Positions 1 through 6,344 of a DNA stretch of 9,536 bases are shown in pieces; the first letter of the stretch is position 1, and every line of letters starts with the position of its first letter. A program made the translations under genes and the position numbers. The notes under the pieces are model-generated. The model did not search any database. It had not been told where the DNA came from and was given only the letters and a program-made list of their open reading frames with translations. Location of the stretch: NCBI GenBank assembly GCA_030638455.1, contig DAOWEP010000090.1, positions 1 through 9,536 on the forward strand, read 5' to 3'. Source of the stretch: Gammaproteobacteria bacterium (lineage in GTDB: Bacteria; Pseudomonadota; Gammaproteobacteria; DAOWEP01).

Positions 1-91
1 GAACCATGGAAAGCACTAGCAGTAACAACAAACTTGCGGCAGCGATTACACTCTCTATCTTTATCAGGTAAGCGCGAATGGTTTGCAGCAA
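1..91 (-). CDS. TRAP transporter small permease (DctQ/TatQ-like), 5' part only
   Basis: This is the beginning of a gene that leaves the window at its left edge. Read from a TTG at 91, about 30 residues are visible. A short polar and basic N-terminus containing RAYLIKIE is followed by a very hydrophobic run (SVIAAASLLLLLVLSMV). This pattern, with an Ile-Glu just before the first membrane helix, is typical of the 4-helix small permease of TRAP transporters. Position supports the call, because the gene follows directly after a TRAP binding-protein gene. An in-frame TAG at 113-115 limits the start, and no ATG or GTG lies between it and the hydrophobic stretch. Candidates are TTG at 91, CTG at 88, or ATC at 100; only ATC is well spaced (7 nt) from the purine-rich AGAGGGG at 108-114. 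The family call is partly inferred from context, since most of the protein is missing. Confidence 0.7.
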   Translation of the reverse strand, partial: MLQTIRAYLIKIESVIAAASLLLLLVLSMV

Positions 92-118
92 GTCAGTGAT
101 TTTCTGGCCCCTCTACGA

Positions 119-1216
119 TTACGGTTTTACTGCTATTTTACTCTGCGGCCGATCGCCCTGTGAATGCTTATCTTGTGAACGCTTACTTTGCAAACGAAAA
201 GTATTCAGCATTTTTCGAGTGCGCTCAAAATAATACTTTGGTATATAGTTGGTTTTTTCCAGATGCGCGGCGGCACGGTCGCGAAGATCAAACAGTTCCT
301 GCTGGTTAATTTCATCCCAGTTCCACATGAACTGGATACCACTTTCCTTCAGGATTTCTATGCTTTTGTTGTTGTCCTTACGCGCCATCTGAACCAGCCT
401 TTTCCCGGCCTCTTCTCCTGTTCTTTTTAGTATTCCCTGCAAGTCCTTTGGCAATTTTCTGAAAAACCGATTGGAAACGATGAGGCCACCAATACCATTG
501 GTGATCGGGATATTGGTAGCGTATTTAACCTTCGTGTACCACTGCAGGGCAATGGCACCATAAGGAGAAATGTATACGGTATCAATACTTCCATGCCGGG
601 TGGACAACTGTGGATAGACATCCATAATGGATAGCGGGATTGGGGATATGTCAGCAGACTTGAAAAATGACTCCCCCAAAGGGTCGCCCTGCCATAACCA
701 TATCCTGCGTTTTCTTACATCATCCATAGAGTTGATTGGCACCTTGGAAAAGAAGTGGATAAAACCAATCTCCATCCATCCCAGCAATTCATACCCATTA
801 TCACGAAAGCCTTTCTTGATGTCCGGCATGATCCGTGCTCGAACATAATCCGATTCATCGGTATTCTTGAATAAAAAAGGCATTTCCAGGACGCGTGCGG
901 GTGAAAACATTCGTCCGATCCCGTAACCGGTAAATGCGCCTCCCTGTAACTGATTAATACGTATTTTTCTCAACACATCCGGCTCGTCTCCCATCACGCC
1001 ACCCGGATACATCTTGAATTTCAGTCTACCCTTGCTCTCCTTTTCTACCTGTGCCGCCCAAGCATCAATTATTTTCATCCAGCTTGTATCGGGTGGCATC
1101 AGGGTCGCAAATTTCAGCACATACTGTTCCTTTGCAACTGCTTGTACAGAAAACACTTGCAAACAAAACACAAGACATAAGATAAAAGAATTTTTTATAC
1201 GAATATTCAAAACCAT
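119..1216 (-). CDS. TRAP transporter periplasmic substrate-binding protein (DctP family, TatP-type)
   Basis: This is a 365-residue secreted binding protein of a secondary TRAP transporter, which captures a solute in the periplasm and hands it to the QM permease. A signal peptide is visible: a basic start (IRIKN), a hydrophobic core at residues 10-24, and a likely cleavage after AVA at 26-28. The mature protein opens with the family's VLKFATLMPPDTSW block, with GG.MGDEPDVLRKIR near 72-86. The region around RRIWLWQGDPLG (170-181) corresponds to the family's conserved ligand-binding arginine segment, and is followed by PIPLSIMDVYPQLSTRHGSID (193-212). The ATG overlaps the end of tatT by 10 nt and has a GGAG site about 7 nt upstream inside tatT, so translation is probably coupled. 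Pairing with TatT points to the TPAT subtype, for which hydrophobic ligands have been proposed in Treponema. The substrate cannot be read from sequence. The last ~23 residues form an odd basic, Ser/Gln-rich tail. Confidence 0.92.
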   Translation of the reverse strand: MVLNIRIKNSFILCLVFCLQVFSVQAVAKEQYVLKFATLMPPDTSWMKIIDAWAAQVEKESKGRLKFKMYPGGVMGDEPDVLRKIRINQLQGGAFTGYGIGRMFSPARVLEMPFLFKNTDESDYVRARIMPDIKKGFRDNGYELLGWMEIGFIHFFSKVPINSMDDVRKRRIWLWQGDPLGESFFKSADISPIPLSIMDVYPQLSTRHGSIDTVYISPYGAIALQWYTKVKYATNIPITNGIGGLIVSNRFFRKLPKDLQGILKRTGEEAGKRLVQMARKDNNKSIEILKESGIQFMWNWDEINQQELFDLRDRAAAHLEKTNYIPKYYFERTRKMLNTFRLQSKRSQDKHSQGDRPQSKIAVKP

Positions 1217-2076
1217 TTATTCTCCAATTTTAATAATATTCCCGCCTTCTTTTTTGCCACTCTGTTTAAAAGCTCCACTTCAGGGTAGAGGCCATTTGGC
1301 GCATTTATGATTGCAGTCAGTTTATCATGGAACATCTGCTGATCGAGCATCTGACGTGCAAGAAATTGCGCCTGTAACAGGTCAATTATTAATAACTTAT
1401 TCTGCGTAATCTCTCTTCCCTTATCAAAATGTTGTTTGGCCTTGTCAAAGTCGCCCCCAAACATCGGTGCACGTCCGCCATAAAACACACCAAAAAACCA
1501 GTGCGGACCTCCATAGAAATAGGATTCATCCAGTTCAATTACTCGGTCCATCAGGGTAGATGCCTTGGATAACTGGGCAATGGCGACAGGATTGTCCCGG
1601 CTCAAATCAATCCATTTTGCCCAACAGGACGCCATCCAGAACATCAGAGGCACACTATCCAACCCTTTACCTGCAACAGCTGATTGAATTTCATCTACAG
1701 TCAGCTTTTCAAGATCCAGTCCTTGATGCTTGAATGCGGCGAAACCATGCTTAACACCACGATAATAAAATCTTGAAGCCCGCTCACGATCATTGTCTTC
1801 AACAAAACTGAAGGCATATCCATTGTATGCCTGTATCATGTATGAGCGCAGTACAGGGTTCCTGGGGTCATTTACAATCATCCCTTCCAGTAATTCAATA
1901 TTTGGTGCGAATGCCGCCTCTGCGAGCATCAGGTCTGGTTCAGATTGTAAGGCAACCAGCCCCCCCTCCACCAATGGCAAAGACGCACGCACTGTTAACT
2001 GATTTATAGAGCAGCCCGTCAACAACAATAAACCAACAACCAGCAACCACTCCCTGTAATTCTTTTTAGTAGACAT
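1207..2076 (-). CDS. TPAT/TRAP transporter TatT-type lipoprotein
   Basis: This is a 289-residue lipoprotein of the TatT (TRAP-associated T component) family, known from Treponema pallidum as a trimeric, TPR-like helical protein that docks with the TRAP binding protein. The N-terminus has KK/R charges, a hydrophobic core (LLVVGLLLL) and a lipobox LLTGC, with lipid-modified Cys22. The rest is predominantly helical. The family signature is clear around residues 187-217 (FYGGPHWFFGVFYGG, then MFGGDFDKAKQHFDKG). It is first in the transporter cluster: tatT-tatP-tatQ. The ATG at 2074-2076 has a GGAG site about 10 nt upstream, and the stop overlaps tatP. The call rests on the lipobox, the GGPH/FGGD motifs and the neighbouring binding-protein gene. 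Anchoring to the outer membrane is inferred, since Ser follows the Cys rather than the Asp that retains lipoproteins in the inner membrane. Confidence 0.88.
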   Translation of the reverse strand: MSTKKNYREWLLVVGLLLLTGCSINQLTVRASLPLVEGGLVALQSEPDLMLAEAAFAPNIELLEGMIVNDPRNPVLRSYMIQAYNGYAFSFVEDNDRERASRFYYRGVKHGFAAFKHQGLDLEKLTVDEIQSAVAGKGLDSVPLMFWMASCWAKWIDLSRDNPVAIAQLSKASTLMDRVIELDESYFYGGPHWFFGVFYGGRAPMFGGDFDKAKQHFDKGREITQNKLLIIDLLQAQFLARQMLDQQMFHDKLTAIINAPNGLYPEVELLNRVAKKKAGILLKLENKWF

Positions 2077-2106
2077 ATTTATTTATCTCCATAAAATTTA
2101 TTATGA

Positions 2107-2143
2107 ATATTAGCATGGATAAAACTTACGGGCTTGCTAATAT
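2107..2143 (-). other. 9-bp inverted repeat between gspB and tatT
   Basis: The 88-bp gap between gspB and tatT holds a perfect inverted repeat, ATATTAGCA at 2107-2115 and TGCTAATAT at 2135-2143, with a 19-nt loop. It lies 21 nt past the gspB stop and about 30 nt before the tatT start. The arms are AT-rich and no good U-run follows in the minus direction, so it is a poor intrinsic terminator. It could equally be an operator for the transporter genes. Its function is unknown. Confidence 0.35.
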
Positions 2144-2164
2144 ACTAACTTGACGGAGTACTGG

Positions 2165-2914
2165 CTAATTTTCTGACCAGTTTCTTAACAACTCCACCTT
2201 GTAGTAGTATTCTTTATAAGCAAAAATTGCGCCACTCATAGTAATCTCATCCAACTGTAGATTATCACTCACCCATTCGCCCTCTCTCATACCGCGACCA
2301 TTAATAATCAATTTCCTTCTTAATGGATTACTTGAATACAAATGCCCTGAATATTTCAAGTCAGGCAGCTTGCGTTGTACAGAATCTGGTAACTGAGAAA
2401 TACGCACTATATTCCGTGAATCAGTCTCCGGCCCAGCAATCAGACTCCTCTTAACTGCCCTGGCGGGGCTTTTCGTTGACGCTGTCTTTTGTACCTGCTT
2501 ATCTATCAACTTCTTCTCGGCAACTTTTACAGGATGCTCTGGCATTGATTGTTTCGATGGAGGGATATTTGGTTCTGCAATAATCGGCTTATCTTGCGTA
2601 GTTGCTGGTTCCGGTATTCTTGCCACTTGCTTTATTGCTATTTGTTCTACTGCTTTCCCCGTTACCTTTGGTATAGCTGTTTTTCTTTTTTCCGGCTGGC
2701 TCTCACTGAGAGCAACATCGGACTGTTCTGTGTAAAACCAGACAACAACAAATATCAGATTAATACTCATTACAAATATAAAAACATATTTCTTCCATGA
2801 TTTCTTCTGATCATCGTCAACAAGATGAATATGATGATCCGTCTGAATACCTGGCACATCACCATGTTCTCGCTCATATTCTGATTTTTTTAGTGCTTCC
2901 AGGATATATGACAC
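2165..2914 (-). CDS. gspB: General secretion pathway protein B (GspB/ExeB family)
   Basis: This 249-residue inner-membrane protein is a partner of the ATPase GspA; the pair helps insert or assemble the type II secretion secretin across the peptidoglycan. The GTG at 2912-2914 is chosen as the start because the family opens with MSYIL(D/E)ALKKSE, and this frame gives exactly that. The frame stays open upstream to an ATG at 2983, but that extension lies inside gspA. An AAGG site sits about 7 nt upstream. The protein shows a cytoplasmic N-tail, one membrane helix at about 42-61, a Pro/Lys-rich periplasmic linker to about 170, and the C-terminal GspB domain at about 172-244 (LPDSVQRKLPDLKYSGHLYS, then LIINGRGMREGEW and LDEITMSGAIFAY). 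It begins 4 bp after the gspA stop, so the two are almost certainly co-translated. Confidence 0.9.
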   Translation of the reverse strand: MSYILEALKKSEYEREHGDVPGIQTDHHIHLVDDDQKKSWKKYVFIFVMSINLIFVVVWFYTEQSDVALSESQPEKRKTAIPKVTGKAVEQIAIKQVARIPEPATTQDKPIIAEPNIPPSKQSMPEHPVKVAEKKLIDKQVQKTASTKSPARAVKRSLIAGPETDSRNIVRISQLPDSVQRKLPDLKYSGHLYSSNPLRRKLIINGRGMREGEWVSDNLQLDEITMSGAIFAYKEYYYKVELLRNWSEN

Positions 2915-2918
2915 GGAG

Positions 2919-4094
2919 TTACCTTGAATCAGTTGAGACAGTAGACGAGCTTGACGGAACAAGCTCAGGAAGACCTGAAACACCCTGCTTTGTATCAGGC
3001 AATCTTCTTATTTTACCTTTTTTACTTACCTGAATACCGGGCATTGCAACCGGATTTTCAGACAGATGCTTTTTCTCACTCGCTATGATGTTAGCGTTAT
3101 GATTCCTGACTAATGCCTGCGATGGACTTTGTTGTTGACCCGTCACATCCAATAGCTCACCAATCCCTGAAGAATCTTGATGAACAATCATCCCCAGACC
3201 AAAAGCAACGACAGAAATCAACATTACAGAACCAACCAACCACCATACAGAAACCTGCCTGACACGTGATGCAAAAGAAGCACCTCCCTCACCCAACACT
3301 TCCCTGGCCGCTTTCTTTAGAATTTTGCTATCCACCTGATGACGGCCATTTACATATGCGCCCAATAACGCCCGATCACAAAGCAGGTTGATTCGCCTGG
3401 GAATGCCTCCGCTCAAGCGATACAATAAATTCAGGGTTGATTCAGGAAACAGGATCCGATGCAAGCCCGCAACAGACAACCGATGGTTTACATATGCATC
3501 AACTTCTTTTCGGGGGAGGGCCTTGAGGTGATAACGGGCAGTGATCCTCTGTGATAATTGACTCATTTTCGGGCTTGCCAGCATGTCCAGTAATTCAGGC
3601 TGGCCCAGCATTACAATCTGTAGCAGCTTGTGCTCGTTGGTCTCCAGGTTAGTCAGCAACCGCAATTGCTCCAGCACATCCGCATCAAGATTTTGTGCCT
3701 CCTCGAGAATAACCACTGTTTTACGGCCCCTGGCATATTCATCCAGAAGATACCGGTTAATACAATCGACCAATGCCTTGATGCTGGTTTCACCCTTCGG
3801 ATATTCGATCCCCAGTTCATCACATATCGTCGCCAGCAATTCATACGCCTTCACCTTAGGGTTAAGAATGAGCGCGACATTTGCATTCTCGGGTACCTGC
3901 TCAAGCAAACAACGGCAGACGGTAGTCTTGCCCGTTCCAACCTCTCCGGTCAGCAGGATAAAACCTCCACCCGTGCTCATTCCAAACACCAGGTGCGCCA
4001 ATGCCTCCCGATGCTGATCGCTCATGTAGAGATAGCGCGGATCCGGTGCAATCGAGAAGGGGGTATCCGTTAATCCAAAATACTCGTTATACAT
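2919..4094 (-). CDS. gspA: GspA/ExeA-family AAA+ ATPase of type II secretion assembly
   Basis: This 391-residue membrane-anchored ATPase works with GspB. It starts with MYNEYFGLTDTPFSIAPDPR, the ExeA-family opening, followed by Walker A GEVGTGKTT (50-58), Walker B VVILEEAQ (127-134), an arginine segment QRITARY (182-188) and a sensor-2-like GGIPRRIN (229-236). One membrane helix lies at about 283-304, with about 87 residues beyond it. Aeromonas ExeA, from memory, is about 550 residues and ends in a peptidoglycan-binding domain. Here the periplasmic part is short, Ser/Gln-rich and shows no such domain. A related ATPase family accompanies exopolysaccharide/exosortase loci, but the adjoining gspB decides in favour of GspA. 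No other gsp gene is in the window. A possible promoter (TATAAT at 4122-4127) lies just upstream. Confidence 0.88.
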   Translation of the reverse strand: MYNEYFGLTDTPFSIAPDPRYLYMSDQHREALAHLVFGMSTGGGFILLTGEVGTGKTTVCRCLLEQVPENANVALILNPKVKAYELLATICDELGIEYPKGETSIKALVDCINRYLLDEYARGRKTVVILEEAQNLDADVLEQLRLLTNLETNEHKLLQIVMLGQPELLDMLASPKMSQLSQRITARYHLKALPRKEVDAYVNHRLSVAGLHRILFPESTLNLLYRLSGGIPRRINLLCDRALLGAYVNGRHQVDSKILKKAAREVLGEGGASFASRVRQVSVWWLVGSVMLISVVAFGLGMIVHQDSSGIGELLDVTGQQQSPSQALVRNHNANIIASEKKHLSENPVAMPGIQVSKKGKIRRLPDTKQGVSGLPELVPSSSSTVSTDSR

Positions 4095-4121
4095 AAAGAC
4101 TAAGCCTGTGAATAATGAGCC

Positions 4122-4127
4122 ATTATA
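4122..4127 (-). promoter_or_regulatory. Possible -10 element for gspAB
   Basis: On the minus strand this is an exact TATAAT, ending 27 nt before the gspA ATG. Transcription from it would give a leader of about 20 nt containing a weak AGG ribosome site (4105-4107). At 16-18 nt spacing no recognisable TTGACA-like box is present, so this is only a candidate. Confidence 0.35.
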
Positions 4128-4199
4128 TAGCGAACCATAGATTATTACTCATACGAAACACGCAGAAAGCGCAATAAATTTATGGAAAATCAAGAAATT

Positions 4200-4238
4200 A
4201 ACCTCAAGAAGGCTTATTTGGTCAATATTCTTGAGATT
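4200..4238 (-). terminator. Weak hairpin downstream of greB, possible terminator
   Basis: Arms at 4200-4210 and 4228-4238 (minus-strand AATCTCAAGAA and TTCTTGAGGTT) pair over 11 positions, one of them a G-U, with a 17-nt loop. The structure sits 12 nt past the greB stop. The following bases (AATTTCTTGATTTT) are only moderately U-rich, and the stem is mostly A/U, so termination would be inefficient. It does lie in the right place to end the dnaB-greB run before gspA. Confidence 0.35.
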
Positions 4239-4250
4239 ATCTGGAACTGC

Positions 4251-4751
4251 TTATGACTCGTATCGAATACCCGTTACTGTAAAGACAGCTTTTCGTTCAG
4301 GAAGGTTCACCTTCACTTCATCATCTACCGATTTTCCCAGCAATGCCTTACCAACCGGTGAATCCATGCTTATGTAGGCAGAATCATGCCCCGTTTCGTC
4401 TGGGCCGACAATCCGGTATTCCAGCAGATTACCTTTTTCATCTTCAATACTGACCCAGGCACCAAAATAAATCTTATCCTGACTATCAGGAACACTGTCT
4501 ACTGCCACAATGTCTTCCAGGCGAATTTTTAGATAGCGGACGCGCCTGTCAATTTCCCTCAGCTGCTTTTTTCGATAGATATATTCTGCATTTTCAGATC
4601 GGTCTCCTTCTGCAGCGGCCTCAGACAATATCCTCGTGACCCTCGGTCTTTTGACCCTCCAAAGGTAGTCAAACTCTTCGTCCAGTTTCTTTTTCCCTTC
4701 GGACGTGATGTATTTTGAGCCTAAAGGCTCAGGTGCTCTATATCGGCCCAT
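4251..4751 (-). CDS. greB: Transcript cleavage/elongation factor GreB
   Basis: This 166-residue factor enters the secondary channel of RNA polymerase and stimulates cleavage of backtracked RNA. From the ATG at 4751 the N-terminal coiled coil carries the catalytic tip GDRSENAEY, with acidic Asp50 and Glu53. The basic REIDRRVRYL segment that distinguishes GreB from GreA follows, then the C-terminal FKBP-like domain (FGAWVSIED, EYRIVG, SMDSPVGKALLGK). The chosen start gives MGRYRAPEP, a common GreB opening. The frame is open for 10 more codons to a GTG at 4781, but that codon lies in the end of an inserted fold-back element and has no spaced ribosome site, so it is judged spurious. No clear Shine-Dalgarno precedes the ATG either. 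The gene follows radA with the mobile element in between. Confidence 0.93.
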   Translation of the reverse strand: MGRYRAPEPLGSKYITSEGKKKLDEEFDYLWRVKRPRVTRILSEAAAEGDRSENAEYIYRKKQLREIDRRVRYLKIRLEDIVAVDSVPDSQDKIYFGAWVSIEDEKGNLLEYRIVGPDETGHDSAYISMDSPVGKALLGKSVDDEVKVNLPERKAVFTVTGIRYES

Positions 4752-4775
4752 AGGTGTATACCGAAAGGTTAATAA

Positions 4776-4934
4776 GGGCACCTCTAATAATTCTGGATGC
4801 GTCAGATTGAGATTCTGATTTTGTCAATTCAAGGCGCAAAATGCAGGTAATAGCGGGCTATTAGCAAGTTTTACAACGTAGAAGTGACGAATTTTGAACT
4901 CAAGATACGCGTTCATGAATTATTAGAGGCGCCC
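4776..4934. mobile_element. 159-bp palindromic MITE-like fold-back element between radA and greB
   Basis: The element begins GGGCACCTCTAATAATTC (4776-4793) and ends with the inverted copy GAATTATTAGAGGCGCCC (4917-4934), matching at 17 of 18 positions. The similarity continues inward imperfectly, with GCGT/ACGC and CTCAA/TTGAG blocks and a GACAAAA/GACGAAT region. At the exact midpoint is a perfect palindrome, TAATAGC-GG-GCTATTA (4848-4863). Both ends are flanked by ATAA (4772-4775 and 4935-4938), consistent with a 4-bp target-site duplication. It encodes nothing, so it is presumably mobilised in trans by a transposase recognising these ends. The family is not identified. If transcribed from radA into greB, the RNA would fold into a long hairpin. 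Confidence 0.85.
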
Positions 4935-4948
4935 ATAAGTCATTGCTT

Positions 4949-6316
4949 CTATATAGCTTGCTCTATTGCTTCACTCAAACGCTGAACCGGAATAATCTCC
5001 ATATCTTTAATGGAAGATTTTTTCGGCGCATTGGCCTTTGGAACGATTGCCCGTTTGTATCCATGCTTGGCTGCTTCACGAATTCGCTCCAGACCATTGG
5101 GAACAGGACGAATCTCTCCTGCAAGCCCCACTTCCCCAAACACGATTAAATCTTCCGGTAACGGCTTGCTCCTGAAACTGGACAACACCGCTAACAGCAC
5201 TGGCAGGTCTGCTGCCGTTTCATTTATTCGGATACCACCAACTACATTCACAAAAACATCCTGATCATACATGGCAATTCCACCATGCCGATGCAGGACG
5301 GCCAACAACATGGCAAGGCGGTTTTGCTCCAGCCCAAGCGTAACCCGACGAGGATTCCCAAGATGACTTTCATCGACCAGTACCTGCACCTCCACCAACA
5401 TCGGGCGACTACCTTCACGCGTTACCATGATGACACTACCGGACACCGGCTCTTCATGGCGCGAAAGAAAAATAGCGGAAGGGTTACTGACCTCACGTAG
5501 CCCTTTATCGGTCATTGCAAAAACACCCAGCTCATTTACCGCACCAAACCGGTTTTTAATCGCACGTATCACACGGTATGGGCTACCGGGGTCTCCTTCA
5601 AAATATAATACGCTATCCACCATATGCTCCAGCACACGCGGCCCTGCCAGGGTGCCTTCTTTGGTAACATGCCCAACCAGAAACAGGGCCGTATTATTTT
5701 GCTTTGCAAAACGAACAAGTTGCGCAGCGCTCTCTCGTACCTGGGCCACTGAACCGGGCGCAGACTGTAAAATATCGGTATAGACCGTTTGAATGGAATC
5801 GATTGCCATTATCTGTGGCGATTCATTTTTTGCTACCGAGATTATTCTTTCAACAGAAGTTTCTGTAAGCAACTTCAATTCATCGCTCTTTAACTCAAGG
5901 CGATGTGCACGCATGCTAACCTGCTGCTTGGACTCTTCCCCCGTAACATATAGCACCGACATCTTGTCAGAAAGTTTCGCCAGTGTTTGAGACAGTAAGG
6001 TAGATTTGCCGATACCCGGGTCTCCACCAATCAATGTAACAGACCCCGCAACCAAACCACCTCCAAGCACACGGTCAAGCTCTGCTATGCCAGTAGATAT
6101 CCGTATCTCACTGGTAAATTCTACCTCCGCCAGACGCTGCGCGGCCGAATTTGCCGCACCTCCAGCATACCCTGAAAATCTGGGGTTGGTTGAAACCGGG
6201 GTAGAAATCATTTCGATCATTGTATTCCATGCACCGCAGTCACCGCATTGCCCAGCCCATTTAGGTGCCTGTGCCCCGCATCCAGTACAACTGAATAATG
6301 TTTTTTCCTTAGCCAC
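4949..6316 (-). CDS. radA: DNA repair protein RadA (Sms)
   Basis: This 455-residue RecA-like ATPase promotes branch migration and processing of recombination intermediates. The domains are intact: a C4 zinc finger with Cys10, Cys13, Cys24 and Cys27 (CTGCG...CGDCG), Walker A GGDPGIGKST (97-106), Walker B-like IMAIDSIQ (169-176), the diagnostic KNRFG motif (254-258), and a C-terminal Lon-like domain (VEVQVLVDESHLGNPRR onward, with GGIRINETAADLP and FGEVGLAGEIRPV). Length matches the family. The start is GTG, giving the usual MAK- opening. The best ribosome site upstream (GAGG at 6337-6340) is spaced for an out-of-frame ATG at 6327-6329 instead. The gene follows alr by 28 bp and probably shares its transcript; greB was likely its immediate downstream neighbour before the mobile-element insertion. 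Confidence 0.96.
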   Translation of the reverse strand: MAKEKTLFSCTGCGAQAPKWAGQCGDCGAWNTMIEMISTPVSTNPRFSGYAGGAANSAAQRLAEVEFTSEIRISTGIAELDRVLGGGLVAGSVTLIGGDPGIGKSTLLSQTLAKLSDKMSVLYVTGEESKQQVSMRAHRLELKSDELKLLTETSVERIISVAKNESPQIMAIDSIQTVYTDILQSAPGSVAQVRESAAQLVRFAKQNNTALFLVGHVTKEGTLAGPRVLEHMVDSVLYFEGDPGSPYRVIRAIKNRFGAVNELGVFAMTDKGLREVSNPSAIFLSRHEEPVSGSVIMVTREGSRPMLVEVQVLVDESHLGNPRRVTLGLEQNRLAMLLAVLHRHGGIAMYDQDVFVNVVGGIRINETAADLPVLLAVLSSFRSKPLPEDLIVFGEVGLAGEIRPVPNGLERIREAAKHGYKRAIVPKANAPKKSSIKDMEIIPVQRLSEAIEQAI

Positions 6317-6344
6317 AACAAACTGCCATCTTTATTCCTCTACC

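Noticed and set aside
2915..2983. N-terminal extension of GspB from an upstream ATG
   Set aside because: The extra 23 residues lie within gspA and precede the family's invariant SYILEALKKSE opening; GTG at 2914 with AAGG upstream fits better.
3583..4073. Two open frames of about 145 codons on the plus strand opposite gspA
   Set aside because: They lie entirely opposite a well-matched AAA+ ATPase gene, show Ser/Arg-rich or unpatterned composition and have no recognisable domain; they are shadow frames.
2919..4094. Exosortase/exopolysaccharide-associated ATPase as the identity of the ExeA-like gene
   Set aside because: That family is similar, but the immediately following gspB supports GspA.
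4776..4934. The palindrome as a radA terminator
   Set aside because: No U-run follows the stem, and the terminal repeats with ATAA duplication point to an inserted element instead.
5427..5783. 118-codon plus-strand open frame opposite radA
   Set aside because: Antisense to the conserved RadA core including KNRFG; composition unlike a real protein.
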